A stretch of DNA of 64,000 nucleotides from Schaalia odontolytica (GTDB lineage Bacteria > Actinomycetota > Actinomycetes > Actinomycetales > Actinomycetaceae). A program made the translations under genes and the position numbers. Under the pieces are notes generated by a model that did not search any database, had not been told where the DNA came from, and saw nothing but the letters and a program-made list of their open reading frames with translations. Shown here piece by piece: positions 38,201 through 46,760 of the stretch. The DNA lies in NCBI RefSeq assembly GCF_002847525.1, contig NZ_PKKM01000005.1, positions 66,814 to 130,813 on the forward strand. Reading direction: 5' to 3'. How positions within the stretch are numbered: the first letter of the stretch is position 1; each line of letters starts with the position of its first letter.

Positions 38201-41200
38201 GCTGGTTCTGTCCGGCGAGGACGGCGCGGTCCCCGTCATCGACGAGGCCAAGCTGCCCCAGCACATGTACGCGATGCTCGCGGCGACCGCCGGCGTGACC
38301 TCCGTGTCCGTCGCCGGTGACACCGTGGACGCCCTGCCCGTCATGGTTCCCTCCACCAAGTCCGTCTTCGGCGAGGCACACTACTCCTTCACGCTGGCCC
38401 CCACCCTGGGCTTCGACCACGCCGAAGCCACGGGCGCGGCCCTTCCCGCCGACTACGAGCTGGCTGCCTGGGCACCCGACGCCCTGCTCGGCCCCGCCTG
38501 GCCCGCGATCTACGCGGCTCTGGGTTCGGCCATCCACAACGACTACCCGGTCATCGAGGGTCTGCTCAACGCGGTCCACCTCGATCACTCGATCACGCTG
38601 GAGTACACGCCCGAGCAGATGCTCGAGCGCGGCATCACCACGATCGACGTGACCAGCCACGTGGCCGCGGTCGATGAGTCCTCGTCCGGCCGCATCGTGA
38701 CGGTCGCCCTCGAACTGACCTCGAACGGTGAGTACGTGGGCTCCACGCAGGAGCGCTTCGCGATCCGCGGCCGCGCCACCGGCAACCGCGCCCCCTCCGA
38801 GGCCGCGCCCTTCGGCGGCGCGAAGGTCGAGGTCGTGGACACGCCTCGCTCGGTGCTGCGCCGCGTGAGCGTCAAGGCTCCCGACGACATGACGCCGTTC
38901 GCGATCGTGTCGGGCGACTACAACCCGATCCACACCTCCTACGCGGCCGCCAAGGTCGCGGGCATGGACGCACCTCTCGTGCACGGCATGTGGCTGTCGG
39001 CCACCGCTCAGCACGCGGCTGAGGCCGTCGTCGCCGGTCAGGGCGGCGCTCAGATCGCCGGCTGGACGTACTACATGTACGGCACCGTCGACCTGAACGA
39101 CGAGGTTGAGATCACCGTCGAGCGCGTCGGCCGCGTCGTCGGTGGCGGCCTGTCCCTCGAGGTCACCTGCCGCATCAACAAGCAGGTCGTCTCTCGCGCG
39201 TCGGCCTACACCTTCGCCCCGAAGGTCGCCTACGTCTACCCCGGCCAGGGCATCCAGAGCGCCGGCATGGGCCTGGACGAGCGCACCAAGTCCAAGGCCG
39301 TGGACGAGGTCTGGCGCCGCGCCGACGCGCACACCCGCTCTGCGATGGGCTTCTCCATCCTGTCGATCGTGCGCGACAACCCAACCGAGATCGTGGCGCG
39401 CGGCGTGACCTACCGTCACCCCGAGGGCGTCCTGAACCTCACGCAGTTCACGCAGGTCGCGCTCGCGACGCTCGCGATCGGCCAGACGGCCCGCATGCGC
39501 GAAGAGGGTGTCCTGGTTCCGGGCGCTGCCTTCGCCGGTCACTCGCTGGGCGAGTACGACGCGCTGGCTGCCTACGCCGAGGTCTTCCCGCTCGAAATCG
39601 TCATTGATCTGGTCTTCCAGCGCGGTTCGACGATGCACTCGCTCGTGCCCCGTGACGAGAAGGGCCGTTCGAACTACCGCATGGGTGCCCTGCGTCCGAA
39701 CCAGTTCGGCATCGACAACGCTCACGTCGTGGAATACGTCGAGTCGATCGCTCAGGCATCGGGTGAGTTCCTCCAGATCGTCAACTTCAACCTGGCCGGC
39801 CAGCAGTACGCCGTCGCCGGTACGGTCGCGGGCCTGAAGGCCCTCGAGGAGGACGCCACCAAGCGCGCCGCCGAGCACGGTGGCAAGCGTCCCTTCATGT
39901 ACGTTCCCGGCATTGACGTGCCCTTCCACTCCACTGTCCTGCGCAGCGGCGTGGCGGACTTCCGTACGAAGCTCGACGAGCGTATCCCCGCGCAGATCGA
40001 TCCCGCGAAGCTCGTGGGCCGCTACATCCCCAACCTGGTGGCGCGTCCCTTCGAGCTGACCCGCGAGTTCGCCCAGTCCATCCTCGACGTGGTTCCCTCC
40101 GAGACGGTGCGTGAGCTCCTCGAGACGGAAGGCGCGTGGGACGCCGCACTGGCCAACCCGGGTGTCCTGACCCGCACGCTGCTCATCGAGCTGCTGTGCT
40201 GGCAGTTCGCCTCCCCGGTGCGCTGGATCGAGACGCAGCGCGTGCTGCTCTCGACCGAAGAGGCTGCCCCCGGCGTTGCCGGCCTGGGCGTCGACCAGGT
40301 CATCGAGGTCGGCCTCGGCGCCGCCCCGACCCTGGCGAACCTGGCCTCCCGCACCCTGCTCGCCCCCGAGTTCGCGCTCTCTCGTGTCGACGTGTTCAAC
40401 GTCCAGCGCGACGAGCCCCGCGTCTACGCGACCGACGTCGCCGTGATCGAGGAGGAAGAGGACGAGGAGATCACCCCGGCCGCCCCCGCTGCCGAGGCTG
40501 CTCCTGCGCCCGCCCCGGCTGCCCCCGCCGCCGAGGCCGCTCCGGCCCCCGCCCCCGCTGCCCCGACCGGCGGCCCATCGGGCGCAGACGTCGCGGACCT
40601 GCCTTTCACGGCGTCCTCCGCCATCGTCGCCCTGCTGGCCCTGTCCGCGAAGATCCGCATTGACGAGGTCGGCGCCACCGACACGACCGAGTCGCTGACC
40701 AACGGCGTGTCCTCGCGCCGTAACCAGCTGCTCATGGACATGTCCTCCGAGCTGGGCCTGAACTCGATCGACGGCGCCGGTGAGGCCGATGTGGCCACGC
40801 TGTCTGCGACGGTCGACAAGGCTGCCAAGGGCTACAAGCCCTTCGGCCCGGTCCTCGCTGAGGCCGTCAAGGAGCGCACGCGCAAGCTGTTCGGCGCCGC
40901 CGGCGTCAAGGCCGGCCACATTGCCGACCGTGTGACCGGCACGTGGCAGCTGGGACCCGGCTGGGCACAGCACGTCACCGCGGAGATCGTCCTGGGCACC
41001 CGTGAGGGCGCCTCGACCCGCGACGGCGACCTGGCGACCCTGCCGCTGGATGCCCCGACGAACGCCGCTGGCGTCGATGCCCTCATCGATGCTGCCGTGG
41101 CAGCCGTCGCAGCCCGCGAAGGTATCGCCGTGTCCCTGCCGAGCGCGGGTGGCGCGTCCGGTGGCGGCATCGTTGACTCCGCTGCGCTGGACGCCTACGC

Positions 41201-44200
41201 CGCGTCCGTGACGGGTGAGGACGGCGTCCTAGCGAAGGCCGCTCGCACGATCCTGTCCGAGCTGGGTCTGAACGCCCCCACCCCCACCGGCGAGGACTCC
41301 TCCGACGACGCGCGCGTCATCGACGCCGTCGCCGCCGAGCTGGGTTCGGGCTGGGTTGACCTGGTCGAGCCTCGCTTCGACGCGGCGCGCGCCGTCCTGC
41401 TGGATGACCGCTGGGCCTCCGCCCGTGAGGACGTCGCCCGCTACGTCGCCGAAGGCACGCTCGCAGAGGGCGCGTCCTTCGTGGGCACCGGCCGCGCAGT
41501 GGCCGAGCAGGCCTCGTACTGGGCGAACCGCCTGCGCGCTGAGGGCGATCACGATCGCGCGGCTCGCCTCGAGCAGATCGCGGCCGACGCGATGTCTTCC
41601 ACCGAGGACCTGCCCTACGCGAACGACGTCGCCGTGGTCACCGGCATGACCCCCGCCTCCATCGGCGGCGCGGTCGTGGGCGGCCTGCTCGCCGGTGGCG
41701 CGACGGTCATCGCGACCTCCTCGTCGATCTCCGCATCGCGCCTGGCTTTCGCCAAGGAGCTCTACCGCACGCATGCCGCTGGCGGCGCGAAGCTGTGGCT
41801 GGTTCCCGCCAACCTGGCCTCCTACCGCGACGTGGACGCGCTCGTGGAGTGGATCGGCACCGAGCAGACCAAGTCCGTGGGCGCCGACGTCAAGGTGACC
41901 AAGGAAGCCCTGGTCCCGACGCTGTTCTACCCCTTCGCCGCTCCTCGCGTTTCCGGCACGCTGGCCGACGCGGGCCCGGCCTCTGAGAACCAGATGCGCC
42001 TGCTGCTATGGAGCGTCGAGCGTTCCATCGCCGGCCTGTGCGCGATCGGTTCCGACACGCACGCCGACCACCGCCTGCACGTCGTGCTGCCCGGTTCCCC
42101 GAACCGCGGCATCTTCGGCGGCGACGGCGCGTACGCCGAGGCGAAGGCCTCCTTCGACGCCATCGCGACCCGCTGGGCGGCCGAGCCGATCTGGGGCTCG
42201 CGCGTCTCGATCGCTCACCCGCGTATCGGATGGGTGCGTGGCACCGGCCTCATGGGCGGCAACGATCCGATGGTCGCCGCCGTCGAGTCCGCGGGTGTTC
42301 GCACCTGGTCGACCGAGGAAATGGCCGAGCAGCTGCTCAACCTGTCGAGCGCCGAGGTGCGCGCACAGGCTGCCACCGCCCCGGTGGACGCCGACCTGAC
42401 CGGCGGCCTGGACTCCTCCATCGACCTGCGCGCCCTGCGCGCTCAGGCCGAGGCCGCCACTCCCGAGGCACCCATCGCCGAGCCGGTCGCGACCGTCTCC
42501 GCGCTGCCCTCGCCCTCGCAGGTCACCGTGCCGCACGTCGACCCCTCGCAGTGGGGCAACACCACCGCATCGCTGGCCGACACGGTCGTCATCGTCGGTC
42601 ACGGCGAGGTCGGCCCGTGGGGCAGCGCTCGTACCCGCGTCCAGGCCGAGCTCGGTATCCACACCGACGGCTCCGTCGAGCTCACCCCCGCGGGCGTGCT
42701 CGAGCTGGCGTGGATGACCGGCCTGCTGACCTGGTCGGACACCCCGGTGGGCGGCTGGTACGACAAGGACGACCAGCTGGTGCCCGAGTCGGAGATCTTC
42801 GATCGCTACCGCGACGAGGTCGTGGCCCGCTCCGGCGTGCGCTTCTTCCACGACGATGGCCCGCTGCACGACGGCTACACGCCCGAGTCCGCGATGGTCT
42901 TCCTGGACCGCGACATCACCTTCACGGTCGAGGACGAGGCCGAGGCGCGCTCCTACGCCGAGGCCGACCCGCAGTTCACCGTCATTGAGCAGACCGCGTT
43001 CGGTGAGTGGCAGGTGACCCGCAAGTCCGGCGCCCAGGTGCGCGTGCCGCGTCGCGCGACGCTGAACCGCCGCATCGGCGGCCTGTTCCCGACGGACTTC
43101 GATCCGGCTCGCTGGGGCATCCCGGCCTCGATGCTGGATTCGATCGACCCGATCGCCGTGTGGAACCTGGTCTCCGCCGTGGACGCGTTCGTGTCGGCCG
43201 GCTTCAGCCCCGCCGAGCTGCTGCGCGTCGTCCACCCGGCGACCGTGGCCTCCACGCAGGGCACCGGCTTCGGTGGCATGCGCTCGATGCACAAGCTCTT
43301 CGTCGACCGCTTCCTGGGCGAGGATTACCCGCAGGACATCCTGCAGGAGACCCTGCCCAACGTCGTGGCTGCACACACCATGCAGTCCTACGTGGGCGGC
43401 TACGGCTCGATGATTAACCCGGTCGGCGCTTGCGCGACCGCCGCGGTATCCATCGAGGAGGGCCTCGACAAGATCAAGGCCGGCAAGGCGGACTTCGTCG
43501 TGGCCGGCGCGATCGACGACATCCAGGTCGAGTCGATCGTGGGCTTCGGCGCAATGAATGCGACGGCGAACTCCAACGAGCTGCTCGCTCGCGGTATCTC
43601 CTCGCGCTTCGTCTCGCGCGCTAACGACCGCCGCCGCGGCGGCTTCGTCGAGGCGCAGGGTGGCGGCACCGTGCTGCTGACCCGCGCGTCGGTGGCGCTC
43701 GACATGAACCTGCCGGTCCTGGCTGTCGTGGCACACGCGCAGACCTTCAGCGACGGCGCGCACACCTCGATTCCGGCTCCCGGCCTGGGTGCCCTCGCGG
43801 TGGCGCGCGGCGGACGTGACTCGGTCATCGCCCGCAACCTCGCCGAACTCGGCGTGGGCATCGACGACGTGGCCTTCGTGTCCAAGCACGACACGTCCAC
43901 GAACGCCAACGACCCGAACGAGTCGGATCTGCACACCCGCGTCGGCATGGCGCTGGGTCGCACCCCCGGAAACCCGCTGCTCGTCATCTCGCAGAAGACC
44001 CTCACGGGTCACGCGAAGGGCGGCGCCTGCGTGTTCCAGGTCGGCGGCATCATCGACGTGTTCCGCACGGGTCTGATCCCCGCAAACGTCGCGCTGGACT
44101 GCGTCGACGACGCCATGGAGAAGTACAGCCCTCTCGTGTGGCTGCGTTCCCCGCTCAACCTGTCCTCTCGTGGACCGGTGCGCGCGGCGTTCGCGACCTC

Positions 44201-44525
44201 GCTCGGCTTCGGCCACGTCTCCGGCTTCCTGGCTCTGGTCAACCCGGCCGCCTTCGAGGCCATCGTGGAGCGCGAGGCCGGACGCGAGCGCCTCGAGGCG
44301 TGGCGCGCCGCGTCGGATCGTCGCCTGCGCAACGGCCAGCGTCACATCGAGATGGGCATGCTGGGCCACGCCCCGCTGTTCACCTCGGTGGAGGGCCGTC
44401 GCCTGCCCGACGACCCGGCTGCTGGCGTTGCCGGTGACGCGCACGAGGTCGAGGCCGCGATCCTGCTGGATCCGAACGCACGCCTCGGCGAGGACGGCTT
44501 CTACCACCTGCCGGAAGGCAAGTGA
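35298..44525 (+). CDS. fas: type I fatty acid synthase, single-chain
   Basis: 3075-residue multienzyme making long acyl-CoA from acetyl- and malonyl-CoA. Domains in order: acetyltransferase with GHSQG Ser126 (1-330), enoyl reductase with LLAGMTPTTVDPE (about 370-760), dehydratase with hot-dog motif DYNPIHTSYAAAKV near 1208, malonyl/palmitoyl transferase with GHSLGEY Ser1416, a flexible Ala/Pro linker with a repeated AAEAAPAPAPAAP unit, ACP with NGVSSRRNQLL (phosphopantetheine Ser1805), ketoreductase with VVTGMTPASIGGA and GAYAEAK Tyr2279, and ketosynthase with Cys2712 (VGACATAAV), His2864 and His2905. The ATG at 35298 with AAGGAAAG is chosen over a TTG at 35274. acpS follows directly. Confidence 0.97.
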   Translation: MSFVSSLNETPYALTFAGQATPWRTALDEIARDPEIAEIVAGVIKASDQVLSPVRRSLATQSVASLPFELPAAPESAAVTRDVAGPDEAALSVPGIVAAQLGALIDLTRAGLNIVANQPTAFEGHSQGVLGVEIARAWIAGDEARAASVFALARLIGAAAARITRRARAPHAGDATYMVSVRGVSDALLGRIIESLPSTSHPLSIALRNDTDTHVVSGAPNDLASLVAAIERAAAKDKAAHDAHERGGRPLSPVCEYLPVYVPFHSPMLADALALVDEWAAQCGIDAELAHSLGAAVLTTPVDWPSQISAAAESGATWIIDMGPGATTVRMTRALVEGTGVGVVAAGTASDRDKAATPGWAPEPGTDWSHLRPSLVTLPDGKTVVDTAFSRLTGRSPVLLAGMTPTTVDPEIVAAAANAGFWAEMAGGGQVTEEVYNENLAGLRAQLRPGHTAEFNSMFLDRYLWNLQFGQARIVSRSRASGAPIDGVVISAGIPEQDEALALIEQLRADGFPYVAFKPGTVDQIRKVIAIAREADPIKVIVQVEDGHSGGHHSWEDLSDLLLATYAQLRAQSNIVLTVGGGIGTPERAADFLTGDWSARYGRPPMPVDGVLVGTAAMTTKEAHTTKAVKELLVATPGVPDNDELGGWVGEGVTRGGMTSGLSHLRADMHEVSNAAAAAARIIAEIGSDGAQVRARKDEIVEILSHTAKPYFGDLEEMTYEAWVRRFADLSYPWVDPTWQIRYHDLLQRVEARLAPVDHGEVETLFPTVEDVADAHAAADRLMAAYPNAATTHVTPIDAAWFPALCRSYPKPMPFVPILDDDLIRWWGQDCLWQAQDERYTADQVRIIPGPVSVAGIDRVDEPVGSLLGRFEAAAAERLAASGAVATPVASRLGNGKPSATREEWLRKVPFISWTGHLMTNPASILDEDRVSLNPTDTGVDMVIHLDTAWDNDPRGAEKHAVRELVFPLVLSGEDGAVPVIDEAKLPQHMYAMLAATAGVTSVSVAGDTVDALPVMVPSTKSVFGEAHYSFTLAPTLGFDHAEATGAALPADYELAAWAPDALLGPAWPAIYAALGSAIHNDYPVIEGLLNAVHLDHSITLEYTPEQMLERGITTIDVTSHVAAVDESSSGRIVTVALELTSNGEYVGSTQERFAIRGRATGNRAPSEAAPFGGAKVEVVDTPRSVLRRVSVKAPDDMTPFAIVSGDYNPIHTSYAAAKVAGMDAPLVHGMWLSATAQHAAEAVVAGQGGAQIAGWTYYMYGTVDLNDEVEITVERVGRVVGGGLSLEVTCRINKQVVSRASAYTFAPKVAYVYPGQGIQSAGMGLDERTKSKAVDEVWRRADAHTRSAMGFSILSIVRDNPTEIVARGVTYRHPEGVLNLTQFTQVALATLAIGQTARMREEGVLVPGAAFAGHSLGEYDALAAYAEVFPLEIVIDLVFQRGSTMHSLVPRDEKGRSNYRMGALRPNQFGIDNAHVVEYVESIAQASGEFLQIVNFNLAGQQYAVAGTVAGLKALEEDATKRAAEHGGKRPFMYVPGIDVPFHSTVLRSGVADFRTKLDERIPAQIDPAKLVGRYIPNLVARPFELTREFAQSILDVVPSETVRELLETEGAWDAALANPGVLTRTLLIELLCWQFASPVRWIETQRVLLSTEEAAPGVAGLGVDQVIEVGLGAAPTLANLASRTLLAPEFALSRVDVFNVQRDEPRVYATDVAVIEEEEDEEITPAAPAAEAAPAPAPAAPAAEAAPAPAPAAPTGGPSGADVADLPFTASSAIVALLALSAKIRIDEVGATDTTESLTNGVSSRRNQLLMDMSSELGLNSIDGAGEADVATLSATVDKAAKGYKPFGPVLAEAVKERTRKLFGAAGVKAGHIADRVTGTWQLGPGWAQHVTAEIVLGTREGASTRDGDLATLPLDAPTNAAGVDALIDAAVAAVAAREGIAVSLPSAGGASGGGIVDSAALDAYAASVTGEDGVLAKAARTILSELGLNAPTPTGEDSSDDARVIDAVAAELGSGWVDLVEPRFDAARAVLLDDRWASAREDVARYVAEGTLAEGASFVGTGRAVAEQASYWANRLRAEGDHDRAARLEQIAADAMSSTEDLPYANDVAVVTGMTPASIGGAVVGGLLAGGATVIATSSSISASRLAFAKELYRTHAAGGAKLWLVPANLASYRDVDALVEWIGTEQTKSVGADVKVTKEALVPTLFYPFAAPRVSGTLADAGPASENQMRLLLWSVERSIAGLCAIGSDTHADHRLHVVLPGSPNRGIFGGDGAYAEAKASFDAIATRWAAEPIWGSRVSIAHPRIGWVRGTGLMGGNDPMVAAVESAGVRTWSTEEMAEQLLNLSSAEVRAQAATAPVDADLTGGLDSSIDLRALRAQAEAATPEAPIAEPVATVSALPSPSQVTVPHVDPSQWGNTTASLADTVVIVGHGEVGPWGSARTRVQAELGIHTDGSVELTPAGVLELAWMTGLLTWSDTPVGGWYDKDDQLVPESEIFDRYRDEVVARSGVRFFHDDGPLHDGYTPESAMVFLDRDITFTVEDEAEARSYAEADPQFTVIEQTAFGEWQVTRKSGAQVRVPRRATLNRRIGGLFPTDFDPARWGIPASMLDSIDPIAVWNLVSAVDAFVSAGFSPAELLRVVHPATVASTQGTGFGGMRSMHKLFVDRFLGEDYPQDILQETLPNVVAAHTMQSYVGGYGSMINPVGACATAAVSIEEGLDKIKAGKADFVVAGAIDDIQVESIVGFGAMNATANSNELLARGISSRFVSRANDRRRGGFVEAQGGGTVLLTRASVALDMNLPVLAVVAHAQTFSDGAHTSIPAPGLGALAVARGGRDSVIARNLAELGVGIDDVAFVSKHDTSTNANDPNESDLHTRVGMALGRTPGNPLLVISQKTLTGHAKGGACVFQVGGIIDVFRTGLIPANVALDCVDDAMEKYSPLVWLRSPLNLSSRGPVRAAFATSLGFGHVSGFLALVNPAAFEAIVEREAGRERLEAWRAASDRRLRNGQRHIEMGMLGHAPLFTSVEGRRLPDDPAAGVAGDAHEVEAAILLDPNARLGEDGFYHLPEGK

Positions 44526-44528
44526 GCG

Positions 44529-44993
44529 ATGCGCGGACTCGGCGTTGACCTGGTCTCCCTCCCTGAGTTTGCCGCTCAGGTGAGGGAGCCGGGTTCGGCC
44601 TTCCTGAATGGCGTCCTCACGCCCAGGGAGGCCCGCCGGGTCCGCGCCCGCGCCGCCGCTACCTCTGGCGCGCAGCCCGGTTCCGCCCGCTATGACGAGG
44701 CTGTGGCCCGTCACGCGGGCGGCCTGTGGGCCGCGAAGGAGGCCTTTATCAAGGCCTGGTCGTGTTCCCTTTTTGGCTCCGCTCCACTCATCGGAGCCGA
44801 CGACGTCGACTGGCGCGAGATTGAGGTGATCCACGACGAGTGGAACCGTCCCGCTCTCGCGCTGCACGGAGACGTCGCGGCTGCCTGCGAGGAGTCACTC
44901 GGAGCGCCTTCCACGTGGCGAGCACTCGTGTCCATCAGCCACGACGGGGAGTGCGCCATCGCGCAGGTCGCGATCGTGGACGCATCCGTCTAG
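44529..44993 (+). CDS. acpS: holo-ACP synthase (phosphopantetheinyl transferase)
   Basis: 154-residue enzyme that moves phosphopantetheine from CoA to the ACP serine of FAS-I. The Mg2+ site is MRGLGVDLVSLPEF with the conserved Asp, and the second motif is LWAAKEAFIKAWS with Glu and Lys. A conserved VSISHDGECAIAQV closes the fold. It starts 3 bp after the fas stop, without a strong ribosome site of its own, so it depends on fas translation. The stop codon overlaps the stop of the opposite ssb gene through the palindrome CTAG. Confidence 0.94.
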   Translation: MRGLGVDLVSLPEFAAQVREPGSAFLNGVLTPREARRVRARAAATSGAQPGSARYDEAVARHAGGLWAAKEAFIKAWSCSLFGSAPLIGADDVDWREIEVIHDEWNRPALALHGDVAAACEESLGAPSTWRALVSISHDGECAIAQVAIVDASV

Positions 44994-45778
44994 GCGGCAT
45001 CGGGCGGCTCGTCCGCATCGCCATCAAGAGGCTCGAACGCATCATTTTTCGTGGCATCGGCGTGTTCGCGCTCCAGCGCCGAATAGTCGAAGCATGACGA
45101 CGAGTTCCTACCCGGGTCCGAGGAATCTTCCTCGGACCTTTCGTGTTCTTCGAGCGCGGGAAGAGGAGAGAGTTCTCCTCCCACTGCGCCAGTGGGAGCG
45201 TGGGACGTCGGCTCACCCTGGGAGGGGGCCGCATCGTCCGGCAGAAGGTCCGTTCCATCATTCGGCAGGACCGCGTGAGCGTGCACATCGGTGCCCGGGT
45301 CCCCCTGGTGTTCCCCACCCTGAGCCATGACCACCGATCCCGGCCCCTGCCTCGTCGAATAGGGATCCCCCTGCGTCCCACCCGCAGGCTCATCGGTCGC
45401 GTGCGCGCCATTCTTCGTGAACTGGGAGGTTCCGCGGGCCAGGTCGTGGCCGACTGAGGAGGCGCGGTAGACGATCGACGACCTGATCTGCCCATTACCG
45501 TCGATCCAACCGTTTGGGACGGGCCGAGCAACCACGACGACGGGATCGCCCTTGCGGCAGCTGCGGAACACGTTGGAGGCCAGAGTGTCCCATGTTTCGA
45601 CCGTGTACCAGTAGGCGCCGTCCTCCACATAGGAGGCGTTACCCGTGCGCACGTCGGTCGTAAAACGCCATCTCGTAATCGCAAGCCGGAAGGTCGTCAC
45701 GCAGATATCGCCTTTGACGTGCTTCATCATCGGTTCTGATCCGATACGGCCCTTGAGGGTTGTCGATATGTCCTGCAT
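44990..45778 (-). CDS. single-stranded DNA-binding protein, atypical
   Basis: 262-residue protein with an SSB OB-fold in the first 115 residues (VTTFRLAITRWRF, YWYTVETWDTLASNVFRSCRKGDPVVV, GQIRSSIVYRASSVGHDLARG). The remaining 145 residues are a disordered Glu/Asp/Gly/Pro-rich tail. The tail ends DEPPDAA and lacks the DDDIPF-type tip with which SSB normally binds partner proteins. This and the unusual length suggest a secondary SSB and not the essential replication form. AAAGGA lies about 8 nt before the ATG. The 250-bp upstream region carries the three-unit repeat array (45869-45941), like the gene at 8781. It is convergent and overlapping with acpS. Confidence 0.85.
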   Translation of the reverse strand: MQDISTTLKGRIGSEPMMKHVKGDICVTTFRLAITRWRFTTDVRTGNASYVEDGAYWYTVETWDTLASNVFRSCRKGDPVVVVARPVPNGWIDGNGQIRSSIVYRASSVGHDLARGTSQFTKNGAHATDEPAGGTQGDPYSTRQGPGSVVMAQGGEHQGDPGTDVHAHAVLPNDGTDLLPDDAAPSQGEPTSHAPTGAVGGELSPLPALEEHERSEEDSSDPGRNSSSCFDYSALEREHADATKNDAFEPLDGDADEPPDAA

Positions 45779-45868
45779 CGTTGCATCCTTTGTCCGTTCT
45801 GGCCGGCGTTGGCCGGATGCATCCAGGAAAGCCCCACACGCCGCACCACTTCAAGCGCCACAGCGCAC

Positions 45869-45941
45869 CCTGTGGATGACGCGCGTTCGCCTCGTCCCCC
45901 TGTGGATAACGAGCGCCTCGCACGCGCCCCTGTGAACGCGC
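45869..45941 (-). repeat. three TCCACA-type units at exactly 30-bp spacing (array B, upstream of ssb)
   Basis: On the plus strand TGTGGA, TGTGGA and TGTGAA begin at 45871, 45901 and 45931, each preceded by CCC. Read toward ssb the units are GTCATCCACAGGG, GTTATCCACAGGG (a perfect DnaA box TTATCCACA) and GTTCACAGGGG. The proximal unit is 98 bp upstream of the ssb start codon. Spacing, orientation and distance match array A at 8619-8690. Confidence 0.62.
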
Positions 45942-45976
45942 GCTGCACCCACCCACGCAGCGCTCTCTCAACAGCG

Positions 45977-46011
45977 AAGCGGCGACACCCCCAGCAGGGA
46001 TGCCGCCGCTT
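45977..46011 (-). terminator. terminator of orn
   Basis: Hairpin with arms AAGCGGCG (45977-45984) and CGCCGCTT (46004-46011), 17 bp after the orn stop codon. Confidence 0.6.
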
Positions 46012-46027
46012 GGCGTCACGAATGAAA

Positions 46028-46666
46028 TCAGGCCTCGGCGGCCTCGCCCATAGCGGGAATACCCAGGGCGATGACCTCACGAGCCACCTCACGCGCGCGC
46101 TCTGTGGTCACCGGCTCGGCCGGGAACAGCACGCGGCGGTAGTACTCGAGCTCCTGGATCGATTCCAGGATGTCCGCCAGCGCGCGGTGGCCGCCGTGCT
46201 TGTCGGGCGACTCGGCGAAGGCGGCGCGGTACCAGCGCTTGGCCAGTTCCTTGATGGAAGACACGTCCACCAGGCGGTAGTGCAGGTGATCGATGACGGA
46301 GGGCATGTTCGCCTCGAGGAACATCTTGTCGGTGCCCACCGAGTTGCCCGCCAGGAGCGCCTTGCCCTGCTGGGGCACGAAGCGCTTGATGTAGGACAGG
46401 ACCTGCTCGGTTGCCTCTTCCATGGAGACAGCCGACGTCTGCAGGTCATCGAGCAGGCCGGAGGACGTGTGCATGTTACGCACGAAGTCATTCATGTTGT
46501 CGAGGGCTTCGGCGGGCGGCGTGATCAGCACGTCCATGCCGGGGTCGACAATCGTGAGGTCGCCGTCGGTCACGACCACGGCCACCTCGATGAGGGCGTC
46601 GCTTGAGACGTCCAGGCCGGTCATTTCGCAGTCAATCCAGACCAGGGGGTCTTTCAAAGTTTTCAC
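46028..46666 (-). CDS. orn: oligoribonuclease
   Basis: 212-residue 3'-5' exoribonuclease that degrades dinucleotides, including pGpG, at the end of RNA decay. DEDD motifs: LVWIDCEMTGLD, LLAGNSVGTDKMFLE and HRALADILESI, with the DEDDh His in HGGHRALAD. Start is a GTG (VKTLKDPL). No Shine-Dalgarno site is well placed, but TAACAT (46674-46679) lies 7 nt upstream, fitting a leaderless transcript. It is divergent from ilvA. Confidence 0.95.
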   Translation of the reverse strand: MKTLKDPLVWIDCEMTGLDVSSDALIEVAVVVTDGDLTIVDPGMDVLITPPAEALDNMNDFVRNMHTSSGLLDDLQTSAVSMEEATEQVLSYIKRFVPQQGKALLAGNSVGTDKMFLEANMPSVIDHLHYRLVDVSSIKELAKRWYRAAFAESPDKHGGHRALADILESIQELEYYRRVLFPAEPVTTERAREVAREVIALGIPAMGEAAEA

Positions 46667-46760
46667 GCCTTCTATGTTAGTGCGCTCTGGGTCATACGGT
46701 TGGGTGGGACTTGGGGGCGGTGGCCACTACTACACTAGAAGGGTATTGGAAGGAGTTCCC

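Noticed and set aside
35232-40973. 1913-codon open frame on the minus strand opposite fas
   Set aside because: GC-rich codon bias leaves the antisense frame open. The protein is low-complexity Gly/Val/Asp/Arg and the plus strand encodes clear FAS domains.
42006-44867. 953-codon minus frame opposite the KS end of fas and acpS
   Set aside because: Same antisense shadow effect; spans two real plus-strand genes with catalytic motifs.
45783-46027. Protein gene between ssb and orn
   Set aside because: Open frames there have no start signals and cross the repeat array and the orn terminator.
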